Assembly: GCA_010093485.1 (NCBI GenBank)
Contig: MU001511.1
Span: 62,001 to 126,000 of the forward strand
Direction of reading: 5' to 3'
DNA length: 64,000 nucleotides
Source: Karstenula rhodostoma CBS 690.94
Lineage: Eukaryota; Ascomycota; Dothideomycetes; Pleosporales; Didymosphaeriaceae
Every line of letters starts with the position of its first letter. The stretch's first letter is position 1. The notes below the pieces were generated by a model. It worked only from the letters and a program-made list of their open reading frames with translations, searched no databases and had not been told where the DNA came from. This document shows, piece by piece, positions 25,948 to 36,108 of the stretch. The position numbers and the translations under genes were made by a program.

Positions 25948-26800
25948 CCTGGCGATGTTGATACTTCGGTTTGATCGTTGAGTGGTAGGGATGAAACCAC
26001 TGGGTGTTGCGATAAGATGTACAGGCGTGACAACGAGGCGCTACAACACATGATATAGACCCTGTGGTCTGGGTCTGAATGTATGACGAAAGCGAAACGC
26101 TCTTGCAGAAATCTTATCTTCAATAACATCATTCTTACCAGCATGAATTGCAAGATCACGTTGTATTTCCGGATCTCCATGGCCGGATACACCAGGGTAA
26201 GACCTTTCCAACAGTATCAGAAAGATGGCGCTTACCTAATCGGAACAGCGCATCATCTCCACCTGTACCTACTCTAGCGATCTGCGCGAATTCAACGTCT
26301 ATTTCTCGTGGCGAGTTCGAAGTGGGGTACAGGCCTGTCATCCAACTCGCCCTCAGCCTGGAACATGCGGAAAAGCAGTCTGTGGACCCTTGCGCCGATG
26401 ATATCAACACTCTTTCACACATGGTAGCGGAAGAGGCACTAGTGGGAAGTAGCCTAGCGACCGCAATACGCCGAAAGCTTACTTCCATCTGACATCGATC
26501 ATCCGAGCTTGATTTTACTTTACATCATTCTTAACGAAAAAATTAATCACTCGCATATGATTGGTCTACGTTACCTTCTGGATGCAAGTCTGGTCGCACC
26601 GAGATCGCATGCCGCGGCAAGTTCCCGAGTGGTTCCGGGCTTGCGCTGTTGATGATCTTGACAGGTCATGAATTCTCAAACTAAGTTGTTGGAAGATATT
26701 TTGGGGTAAATATTCGTGTCTCAGTAAGGCGTCGAGCCGGCGTGCTTGCGCTGCACCGACCCCGCGATTTAATATACGTTAGGGTATCATCCGTAGAGCT
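25948..26800. other. Opsin promoter region and carRA 3' flank; no gene seen
   Basis: About 850 bp. Overlapping frames of about 100-114 codons at 25,887-26,492 on both strands have no recognisable domain and are probably chance frames. Confidence 0.5.
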
Positions 26801-28718
26801 TCACTGGTGAAGGGTCTTCCAAGCTACTCCAATACGCCTCCATCTTGGCACCGTAGCCCTACCCGCTTTGACAGCATATCCCTTTTGTCGTAGAACTCTA
26901 CCAATCTCCATATAGCTTTCCACAGCGACCCTGATAGGTCCGCGGGCCTCAGATGGTAATTCTTCGATGGCGCCTCGGGCGTCCTCATACAGCGCAAATG
27001 CCTTGCCAAGAAGCTTCGAACGCAGGTCCTCAACTCCCGCGCCCTCTGGGTCTTGCAGCACAGAATGGTATGTCTTTCCAGCTTCCTTCAACCATGTCAT
27101 AGGGATATAAACACGTCCAATCTTGGCATCCACAGAGATGTCGCGAGCAATGTTCACATATTGAAGCGCTATTCCCATGCGGTTGCCGGATTGAATGATT
27201 CGACGTTGGTCCTCCAATGACAGCGATGTGCAATAAATATGAAAAATGAGCTCATTACACATCTGTGCAACAGTGCCAGCAACCCTCTGCGCGTATACTT
27301 CTAAGTTGGCTTCAGTGCGTATCGGAGGCGCGCTGTTAAAAGCGAGATCCATGTCAAAGCCGCGCAAAAGGTCTTGCAGAGGTTGCCGTGATAGTCTCGA
27401 GCATGGCAATTGAAGCAAGGCGGATCGCGTATCTTCCGGAAAGCTGTCTACGACGTACTGCTCAACGGACGTGTCGAATTTTCCAACGCTTCCATAGGCA
27501 ATGTCTAGAAAGCGTTGCAATCTCGCGATCCACATCTTTGCATCTTCGGCGGAAGATGCATTATCGACCAAGTCGTCGGCAACGCGACAAAACGAGTACA
27601 ACAACATTAGATCTGCCCGAAGCCGTCCCTGGAATGTCGATGAAGCTAGATAGAAGCTCCGGCTTTTTCTTTTCAAGCGAGTGACGGCCTCCTGCAGGCC
27701 GGTCAAGCGCGCTTCGTCGTATCTCGAGGCAGACGTACATAATGCTTCGACGAGAATGATTGGTGAAGGGAGCACTGCCGGACTGGGAAAGAGTTTTGGA
27801 AACGTGTACAGGATAGCCAGAGCATTGTCGAACGCAAGCTGCCCGAAGACGATGAGGGTGTTGGTCAACAGGAAAAAAAGGGCTTCCTCGATCTCGAGGC
27901 CATCCCAGAGATGGACACCAAATTTCGTACCGGAGCTGATGACCCAAGTGCCTCGTTTCAGCGCCAAGGTGTCGACAACCCAAAGATATAGTGTAGGGAG
28001 CATGATCGGTAGGATAGTGTTGGATAATGGCAATCCTAAGATGCATTGATATGCGAGGCTCCTGTGCAACCGTGAGCTTCGCCCTGTGTATTATGCGGTG
28101 TTTCATTACCATAGGAGCAGGAGGAACGGAGCCGCCCAAATGAGGATTAGACCGGTGTAGGTGCCTACTCCGTTGTCGACGACTTGGTGCAAACCCCAGC
28201 CAATGGTGACAGCCAGCACGAGCTGGCCGAGACGTTTGTACCACCGCCATTGCTGATTGCACGGCCCAAGGGGATGGGAACCCTGTCGTTCTGTGCGAAG
28301 GTAGGCGGGTTGAAAAGTTGGTCTGCTCAAGATGATGTACAGCAACGAGGTAGTGTACGTCTGGATGAAGAAGAAGAAGACTTCCTCGAGGGGGATGTCG
28401 AACAGTTTCGGACCAACAATGACATGACTAGGGTAGCTCCAAATGCCGGTTCGGATGAGGTACGAATCCCATGGTATGGTGGAGAGGACTGCGATCTATG
28501 GATGTGAGAGCAGGTTGCGACGAGCATGCCTAAGTACGTACGGTTACCAGGAAGACGACTTTGTAGACGTCCAATCGCGTGAACAAAGGGCGGTAGAAGA
28601 GCGTGAGGAGGAGGGCAGGTGGCACAGTGTACTTGACATGGCTACGCAGCTGCGGTCAGTAGCGAGTCGGTTTCTCCGGTGTGAGCCCCACGTACACCAG
28701 TGCATAATCGAATCCCAT
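26801..28718 (-). CDS. carRA: Bifunctional lycopene cyclase / phytoene synthase
   Basis: Membrane enzyme that joins two geranylgeranyl diphosphates into phytoene (C-terminal part) and cyclises lycopene to beta-carotene (N-terminal part). Four exons: 28,696-28,718, 28,542-28,641, 28,110-28,495 and 26,801-28,061. Introns are 54, 46 and 48 nt, all GT...AG (GTACGT, GTACGT, GTAATG donors). Exons sum to 1,770 nt, exactly 590 codons (589 residues), the usual family size. The N-terminus [16 protein letters not shown] matches the family start. The cyclase part has two related repeats with PLEEVFFFF (about residue 76) and [12 protein letters not shown] (about 226). The synthase part has the first Asp-rich motif DDLVD (about 332) and the second, NIARDISVD (about 473). 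It is divergent from carX, sharing its promoter. The frame is intact with key motifs present, so probably functional. Gene name follows Fusarium/Phycomyces use; al-2 is the Neurospora name. Confidence 0.95.
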
Positions 28719-29318
28719 GGTCGGACGCTGAGCGCGCTTTCACATGCGGGCCCAGTCGAACACGTCGGTCAAAGGGCACCGAGGACACGGCGCTAGAGGA
28801 CGGCGGTTCTGTGGCAGAGGGATGAGAGTCCATTATTGTGAGGTCAACCAGGTCTTTGGGGGAAATGACGCGCGGGCCGCGATGCTCGTGGAAGACCCTT
28901 GAAGCAGAGAGGCGCTGCGACCCGATGCGGTTTGGGGCGGCTCATTAAGCTCCAACATGTCGTCATGGAAAAACGGCGCTGATCACCCCCAGATGCCCAG
29001 ATGCAGGCACACGAGACGGCGACGCTGGGGTCACCATCATCGTCGTCGTCTGTAGGTACGTGCCGATTCCGCTGCTCCCGGTTCCTGACGAGCTCGTGTC
29101 GCGTTCCCGTCACTGCAACGCTCGGATGACGAAACCCTTTCACATGTGCGCCGCCCACAGCAGGCTCGAGCATGAGATCTGAGCCCAGGGTGCTCCATCT
29201 CCACCTCCGCCTCCACCTCCACCTCCACCTCGGTGCTCCGACGACATACGGCAGACATTGTCCGTCGTTGCTGCCTCCACTACTGCTGCCCAATGCGGCC
29301 CGGTCCCGCAACTTCACC
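28719..29318. promoter_or_regulatory. Shared divergent promoter of carRA and carX
   Basis: 600 bp between two start codons pointing away from each other, for enzymes of one pathway, so co-regulation is likely. It holds a CCACCT/CCGCCT pyrimidine-rich tract at about 29,196-29,231 close to the carX start. No specific light-response or factor-binding site was confirmed. Confidence 0.6.
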
Positions 29319-31440
29319 ATGTCCGCCAGAGGACTCAAGAAAAAGCAATGTGCAACGCATCCGTACGTGCACGATGCAATCAGCCGACCGTCCCCTTCAC
29401 TAATGGCTCCGTAGCTATCTGGCTGGCAACTTTGCGCCCGTAACCACAACCTCAGGGCCGCGGCCTGTCGAGTACTCCGGCGCTGTGCCAGATGAGCTCC
29501 AAGGCGGCATGTATGTGCGGAATGGCGGCAATCCCATCTCCAATTCCCAATTGGGACGAGACGCCCATTGGTTCGACGGCGATGGCATGCTCACGGGCGT
29601 TTGGTTTGATCGCGCTGCCGCCGGTGCGAACAAACTTACGCCGCGCTTTGTCAACCAATTCATCCTGACCGATCTGTGCCTATCCACTTTTGAAAATGAC
29701 ACGTTAAGAACCCCTGTCATGCCAAGTATCACGACCTTGGTGAACCCGGTAGCACGGCTGGTCGTAATAGTCTGGAGCATCTTTCGAAGTGCCATCCTGG
29801 TCTTCTTGTCGCATCTTCCCGGATCGGCGCAGGCCATCAAGAGGATCAGCGTCGCCAACACAAGTATCTTGTATCACGACGGGCGGGCGCTAGCAACGTG
29901 CGAAAGCGGACCTCCTATACGTGTCCAGCTTCCAGGACTCGAGACTGTCGGCTGGTATGACGGGAATCGGACCGAAGGCGAGCCTATAGAAGAGCAGAGA
30001 CATGCCGGTCCTTCGTTTGGTGGCACTGGAATCAACAGCTGGATGCGTGAGTGGACCACTGGACACCCGAAAGTCGACCCTGCGAGTGGCGAAATGATGC
30101 TCTTCCACTGCAACTTCCTTCCACCATTCGTCCACTACTCTCTCCTTCCGCAAGAGCAGTCGCAATCCCATTCGCAACCCTTAGCGCACAACAAGCTGCT
30201 GAATGCCCCGGTGCCAGGCTGCTCGGGCGGTAAAATGATGCACGATTTTGGTGTCTCGAAACATCATACCGTTATTCTGGATCTACCCCTCACGCTTTCT
30301 CCATTCAATATGATGAAGAACAAGCCGGTGGTCGCCTACGAACCCGAGAAGCTAGCACGATTTGGAGTCTTTCCCCGACAAGATCCCTCGGCGGTGCGCT
30401 GGTTTGAGACCACTGGTTGCTGCATTTTCCACACAGCAAATACTTGGGACGAATTGGACAGCATGGGTCATACGATTGCGGTCAATATGCTGGCCTGCCG
30501 CCTGACATCCGCATCCCTAGTGTTTAGTGCAGGGAACCTTACACCACCGCCGCATCCGAATCGCAAGGGACCACAAGACAGCAAACGCATGTCCTTCTTT
30601 GCGAGGTACGATGACGATGACGAGGTGAAGGATTTGGAGAAGGTTCCGAGTAACGAACATACTGCTCTGTTATCGGAAGATCATGTCGCAATATATGGTC
30701 CCCCGACTCCACCCATCTTGGAAGACGACGAAGAGCAGTGCCGCCTCTATTACTACCGCTTCGATGTATCGAACACCGCATCCAACAAGATCACCGCCCA
30801 ATACGCTTTGTCGAGCATTCCTTTCGAGTTTCCTACGGTCGCTCCGCATGTAGAGATGTCCTTTGCTCGCTACATTTACGGTTGCAGCACTTACAACGCT
30901 TCTTTCGGTGCTGCACTAGGAAAAGCGACGAAAATCGACGTGATCGTCAAAATTGACGCTAAAGCCTTGCTCGCACGTGCGAAGGCTAACCCTCCAGATA
31001 GCGTGTCGGGATGTCTGGACAACCGCTCTGTGCAAGAAGTCATCGTTGCCAACAAGCCCCAGGATCCCATCCGAATCTTCAAACTCCCCCCGCATCACTT
31101 TGGGCAAGAAGCGCGGTTTGTATCTCGGCAATCAGCCACCAGTGAAGACGACGGCTTCCTTCTCTTTTACGTGTTCGACGAGTCACAGCTTGATGAGTCC
31201 GGCGAGTGCAAACCTAGCGCGACTAGTGACCTCTGGGTACTCGACGCTCGGGATATGCAAACTGTAATCTGCAAGATACACCTGCCAACAAGGGTGCCGT
31301 ACGGTCTCCATGGGAATTGGTTTAGCGAGGAGAAGATACAGAAACAGAGGACCGTAGAGAGCTTGAGAGATATGCCGGTAGAAGGCAAGCGGACAACATG
31401 GAGAAGACTCAAGGGACGTTTGATTGATGCTCTAAGGTAG
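29319..31440 (+). CDS. carX: Carotenoid cleavage dioxygenase (retinal-forming)
   Basis: Non-haem iron oxygenase that cleaves beta-carotene or similar carotenoids to retinal, the opsin chromophore. Model: exon 1 29,319-29,362, a 52-nt intron 29,363-29,414 (GTACGT...GTAG), exon 2 29,415-31,440; 690 codons, 689 residues. The splice restores the family segment HPYLAGNFAPV, and the ATG at 29,319 has the strong context CACCATG. An earlier in-frame ATG at 29,172 would add a low-complexity His/Leu-rich stretch and is unlikely. The four iron-ligand histidines fall in GHPKVD (about 232), MMHDFG (about 291), IFHTANTWDE (about 354) and LHGNWF (about 647), all present. Length agrees with Fusarium CarX. 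A hydrophobic stretch around residues 128-150 may be a membrane-docking patch. Adjacent to carRA and the opsin. Confidence 0.93.
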
Positions 31441-31913
31441 GCTAAGCTTCGAATTTTGGACGAAGTCAGGACCGTTGCGCAGCCGGCTGTACGATCTGAG
31501 GCGGATAGATAGCTACAAAGTAATACATAATGTTATTAACGAAATCTGTCGATGTGATAGCCTCGTTTGAAATGGCGCGCTTGCATCACATAAACAAGTG
31601 CTGAGATTGTACCCAGTCCGCCTGAAACCAGACACGCGCTGATCGATTTCAGAGCTTCCTGTAGGGCAGCCGCCGCTTACACCATGCTATGTGCCAGGTG
31701 TGCATGCTACCAGGATGACTTGATGGCGAGAGCTTCGTGGATGTGGGGAGAAGATTGATAGCCTTATCTGCAAGGTCACCATCGCCGAGGCCGGAATATC
31801 TCCGTGGTACGACCAACGATGCGCAGGTCCAACCCGAGGGCCGACGACAGGCTCCTGGAGCGTGCCGACACGCAGATGGCGAGCAGGGCGAATACGATAG
31901 CCAGAACACATGC
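31441..31913. other. Intergenic between carX and the telobox Myb gene
   Basis: Contains the 3' flank of carX and the upstream region of the next gene. The next frame is open back to 31,737 but only from a GTG; a short upstream exon cannot be excluded. Confidence 0.5.
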
Positions 31914-34088
31914 ATGGAGCCCCGAATAGCGACGCTGCTGGGGGAAGAGCCCGCCGCCGCCGACGCGCTCTTGCCGCCTCCCCCTCCGCCTCCCCCCCCG
32001 CCTCCCCCGCAGAAGGCGCACCCAGTCGAACCCACGACAGCATACGACCATGGGCATGCGCGCGCGAAGGCAGCTTCGACGGCTGCGTCTCTGCTGGGTC
32101 AGGCCCAGAGCCCAAGCCGCCGCCCGAGCCAGGAGGCCGCACCGAAGCGGCAGAAGCCCAGCGCCCCGATCGCGAGCGTGCTCAACACGGTCACGCCCTT
32201 CAGTGGCCGTCTGAGTGATCTGCTGCTGGACCCGTCCCAGCAGCAGCAGCAGGCACTCAAGCGCAAGAGAGGCGACGAGCCCCCAGATGGCCCGCCACCG
32301 ACGGGCGCCGAGAACTCGCTGTTGACGCTGCCCAAGCCGCACCAGCAGCCCAAGAAGAGCGCAAAGCGACCGCGGATCCCGCCGCTCCTGCAGGGCTTGC
32401 ACCAGGTGCCTCCACAGGCGCAGAGCAGGCTGTTCCCGCCCATCACGAGCGAGTCGGGCGCCTTTGGACGCGATCGCGGCGACGGCGCACCGCTGCGAAC
32501 CACGAGCGGCCCGGAGAGGAGGAAAGAGCAACCCAGCGACGCGCCGCTCCATGTGCCTGTTGCCCAACAAGACGCCCAAGCCGAAGCACCGCCCAACAAA
32601 GAGCTGAGGAAGAGGAACAAGTGGTCCGAGCAGGAAACCAAAGACTTGTTGCTCGGCGTCAGCAGATTCGGCATCGGCAGCTGGAAGAAGATCCTCCAGT
32701 GCCCCGACTTCACCTTCAATCAGCGCACTGCTGTCGACCTGAAGGACCGCTTTCGGACATGCTGCCCAGGAGAAGGCCTCAAGGCCAGAAAGCCGACGCG
32801 CAAGGGAGATGCACATGACGATAGCTCACAGACCACACCTGTATCGTCTACAACGTCAAGCAACCCGGATCCCGTTGCGCAGGAAACGCTTGATACCATC
32901 GACTCGTTGCGGAAATCCCGTGGAGACAACTACCGGAAGGACCGTGTAGACACGCATCGAAAAGGACCTGCAGCGCTTCGCGAGATGGGCATACACGGCT
33001 CCTTCGCCAGAAGCAATCGACGCGAACGTCGTGCCTTTACAGATCAAGACGATGAGAATCTGTTAAAAGGCTTCGAAAAGTACGCTTCATCCTGGCATTT
33101 GATGAGGGACGACAAGGACCTGGGCTTCTCCACTCGCCAGCCGACAGACCTGCGTGACCGGTTCCGCATCCGATATCCTGAAATGTTCGCCAAGGCTGGA
33201 TACAAGCTCAAACCCAAAGCCGAGGCGATGCTGAAGGAGAAAGAGAAGGGAAAGAACAAGGAAGCCGCTCACAATCATACTTTAGTCACCGATGAAGACT
33301 CTCCGAGCTCGTCCAGAGCGAAAGACTCGGCCCCTGAAACTTCCTTTTCCAGCCTGACGTCGACCGCCACTTCCAATTCTAATCTCATGCCTCTCGCTCT
33401 GCGTGAGTCCTTTCTGACTTCTTTTGCTGGCCCGCTAGACGACTTCGGCGACCTTGACTCGGAGGCAGATGGCGACCACAGCCGTAGTCCCATCATCCTG
33501 AACCGCAACATTTTCGAATGGGCGGACGCGAATCCTTCGCAAATGAGTGCAGCCTCTGCTGCCAACCTGCCGTCCATGGGCCCCTTCGCTAGCGACGCAC
33601 CTCTCGGGATATTCAATGCAACTGATGCCACGCACATCAACCCCATGGCCCTGTTGAATTCCAATGTGCTTCCTTCGACGTCGCAGCCATCCTCGTCCCA
33701 TGCTACCACCTCGTCACGCCTTCCCGACCCATACCATCACACAAATGTTGCTACTGCGGGCATCTTGACAGCAACCACCAAGCATGCAACCGATCCGATG
33801 CTCCGCACTCCAAATCTTCCCACCATCGTCTTTCCACATGTCCCGGCATCAAGCGCTCGGAGCGCAGTGCACAATCTCCCACCACCAGCGGACTTACTTT
33901 CCGGCTTAGAGACAGACGCACGACCTGAAGCACAGACCGGACCTTTCATCATGGACGAAGGCCTCGGATTTGCGAGTGGCACGTTCTATACATCCGGCGC
34001 GACGCTGGCCCCAATGAACGGCATGCTAGGGAGGGAGATGCTGACCCTGGAGAAAGGGTTGCTGCAAGAGCCAGGTCGGGGTAGCTGA
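31914..34088 (+). CDS. Two-Myb telobox DNA-binding protein (Teb1/Tay1-like)
   Basis: Nuclear DNA-binding protein, 724 residues from the first in-frame ATG (31,914), single exon. It has two SANT/Myb domains. The first (about residues 233-282) starts RKRNKWSEQETKDLLLGV and ends with TAVDLKDRFRT, the telobox signature of telomeric-repeat binders. The second (about 370-418) starts RRAFTDQDDENLL and ends QPTDLRDRFRI. Paired telobox Myb domains are known in fission yeast Teb1 and Yarrowia Tay1, which bind TTAGGG-like DNA at promoters or telomeres. The N-terminus has an 11-12 proline run, a Gln run and basic patches; the C-terminal 250 residues are Ser/Thr/Ala-rich and look disordered. DNA-binding role is well supported; whether its main job is telomeric or transcriptional is not shown. 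Confidence 0.82.
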   Translation: MEPRIATLLGEEPAAADALLPPPPPPPPPPPPQKAHPVEPTTAYDHGHARAKAASTAASLLGQAQSPSRRPSQEAAPKRQKPSAPIASVLNTVTPFSGRLSDLLLDPSQQQQQALKRKRGDEPPDGPPPTGAENSLLTLPKPHQQPKKSAKRPRIPPLLQGLHQVPPQAQSRLFPPITSESGAFGRDRGDGAPLRTTSGPERRKEQPSDAPLHVPVAQQDAQAEAPPNKELRKRNKWSEQETKDLLLGVSRFGIGSWKKILQCPDFTFNQRTAVDLKDRFRTCCPGEGLKARKPTRKGDAHDDSSQTTPVSSTTSSNPDPVAQETLDTIDSLRKSRGDNYRKDRVDTHRKGPAALREMGIHGSFARSNRRERRAFTDQDDENLLKGFEKYASSWHLMRDDKDLGFSTRQPTDLRDRFRIRYPEMFAKAGYKLKPKAEAMLKEKEKGKNKEAAHNHTLVTDEDSPSSSRAKDSAPETSFSSLTSTATSNSNLMPLALRESFLTSFAGPLDDFGDLDSEADGDHSRSPIILNRNIFEWADANPSQMSAASAANLPSMGPFASDAPLGIFNATDATHINPMALLNSNVLPSTSQPSSSHATTSSRLPDPYHHTNVATAGILTATTKHATDPMLRTPNLPTIVFPHVPASSARSAVHNLPPPADLLSGLETDARPEAQTGPFIMDEGLGFASGTFYTSGATLAPMNGMLGREMLTLEKGLLQEPGRGS

Positions 34089-35138
34089 CGTGGTGGAAGC
34101 CCTTGAGGAGATGTCGTTACAGACTCTTAAAATGAGTATGGTGACTCGATATGTATCGAAGTTTTCACTTCGAGTAGCGCGCTGGCCCGCTTTCCTGTCC
34201 GGCATGGCCTCGACGGTTGTGTGCTGGCGTTCAATGTATGTGCATCGGTCTCTGGATCTTCTATCTAGTGGCCGGGACATGGCGTGTGGAGAGCTAGAAC
34301 GACAAGGCCGGCTTGGTACGTGTGTGGGAAGGCTAATATGATCATGCCCCATACGATGTCGAGTCAGTAGTAACCCGAACAGTATTCTTACGGCTTCGTG
34401 GATGGTACAGCTGATAGACGCAGCTTCACAATGATGCGGTGCGGACCAATGCTGGCAGACACTCAAGCAGTAGTGCGCCGGCATGCAGGAAGTGAGCGTG
34501 TGAGTGGAGCAGGCCAGCATGCTGTGGGAAAGATAGCGAGCGCCCATGTCTTTTCAAACCTTCTTATATGCCACTGCACGGAGGGCCTGTTGCTATATAT
34601 GACGCCCCGCTCTATACTATATGGGTGCCACGCGCTGAAATGACCCACGGCCGGTTATGGAATGGATCTCATCTACATCTAGTCTCCGCACACCAGTTAT
34701 AAATCAAACAGGACTTGCTGCTACAATGCGTGGCTAAGTATGTTTCGAGCCCAGACAAACATGAGCCTTCACTTGTACATCACGTTAAATTACTGCCCTA
34801 GAGCCTTAAGTAAGCCTAGTTCTTACACTGATTGGGCAGTTGAGCTAGGTCAGCAGCCGGACTTGACCCTATTCGTATGCTGTGTTACTGCGTGGGCACA
34901 GGCAGGTGTACTGAGACCAGAAAGGCACCGAGAAATTGAGAAACGGAGAAGCTTAGTACTAGGAAACTAGAGTAGTTAGGCGTCTGTGTTCAGCTTCGTG
35001 ATTCAGCAGAACGCAATGTTGAAGACAGGAAGGAGCGGAGGAGCAGACAGCGCCAAGACACAGGGTCCAACACCCTCGGCTGTCCGGCTCCATCATTGCG
35101 CCTCTCCAGCGCTTTCATTCCATGTCGCATTTCCCAAG
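34089..35138. other. Intergenic, no gene seen
   Basis: About 1 kb. The minus-strand frame 34,026-34,547 overlaps the Myb gene end and has no recognisable product. Confidence 0.5.
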
Positions 35139-35737
35139 ATGCCGGAAACCACTCTAGGTCTCGATCTGGCCTCCAAGAAGCTTAGGAAACGGCAAGACTA
35201 CCCGTATCGCCTAGACTACCGAACAAGATGGTAAGAACCCATGTTGCGAGCTGCAAGCGAGCATTTCTCACGTGACCATTGTCCATCCGGATCCATGGAT
35301 TCATGATTCGAAGAGGGTATTGACGACTTACCAGGGCGGACAACGACATGTTCCACCACCTCAACAACCCTATATACAACGTCCTTGTGGATTCCATCAT
35401 CAACGAATACCTTATGACGCGTGTAGGCTACAACACGACGACGTACCCGCGCACGGCGCTCGTCGCCAACACGTACTGTGACTACTTTGGGCAACTGCAG
35501 TATCCAGGCATGCTCGAACTGGGCCTGCGTGTGGTCAAGCTCGGGAAGAACAGCGTCATGTACGAGGTGGGTTTCTTCAAGGAGGGCGATGAGGTGGTCA
35601 AGGCGGTGGGCGGGTTTGTGCAGATATGGGTCATGAGGGATAGTGGGAAGGCGCCTGAGGAGGGGCTGGAGCCCGGGGTGAGGGAGAAGCTGGGGGAGCT
35701 GATGCAGCCGGGGTTGAGGGAAAAGAGTAAGCTCTAG
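35139..35737 (+). CDS. Hotdog-fold (4HBT) thioesterase family protein
   Basis: Probable acyl-CoA thioesterase. Exon 1 35,139-35,230, intron 35,231-35,334 (104 nt, GTAAGA...CCAG), exon 2 35,335-35,737; 165 codons, 164 residues. Splicing joins DYPYRLDYRTRW to ADNDMFHHLNNPIYN, giving the family sequence of a conserved Arg-Trp-x-Asp-x-Asp followed by HxNN, around residues 28-41; the Asp in ADND is the usual active-site acid. The central strands (YCDYFGQLQYPG, LGLRVVKLGKNSVMYEVGFF) fit a hotdog domain. The substrate is not evident. An in-frame ATG at 35,016 would add 41 residues rich in Arg/Ser and could encode a mitochondrial leader; I chose 35,139 because related proteins begin close to the hotdog domain. 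Confidence 0.82.
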
Positions 35738-36108
35738 AGGATGCGGCATTACCAGTGAAATAGTGTCAAGTGTTTCAGATATTGGGCACGTCCAGCCCAG
35801 CGAGCTTTATATACACTGGAACGACTAGATTGCGCGAGGCTCCCAGACCAGGCAATTCTCATATTCAACTCATTTTTCAAAAGACATGCACCTATCAACA
35901 ACGAAGCTGCCTTCCCAAATGCAGAAACGGGGTATATCAAACGCTAACAACGTTGCGATCAAAGCGGCGCAAAACATGTGCATCCTAGTCAAATGACCAC
36001 CCAATATGTTCTTCATTGGGCGATCTTAGGAAATGTTATTTGTGAGTCATAGTCGTACACTCTGCATGGTTGTCAGTACCTACTTTAGTGTACAGAACGG
36101 GGGCGGGG
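35738..36108. other. Short convergent intergenic region
   Basis: Separates the 3' ends of the thioesterase (plus) and the glycosyltransferase (minus). No gene seen. Confidence 0.5.

Noticed and set aside
27561..28262. 233-codon minus-strand frame overlapping carRA in another frame
   Set aside because: The spliced carRA frame with intact motifs accounts for this DNA.
31776..32816. 346-codon minus-strand frame opposite the telobox Myb gene
   Set aside because: Antisense shadow of a GC-rich Myb coding region; the plus strand carries clear SANT domains.
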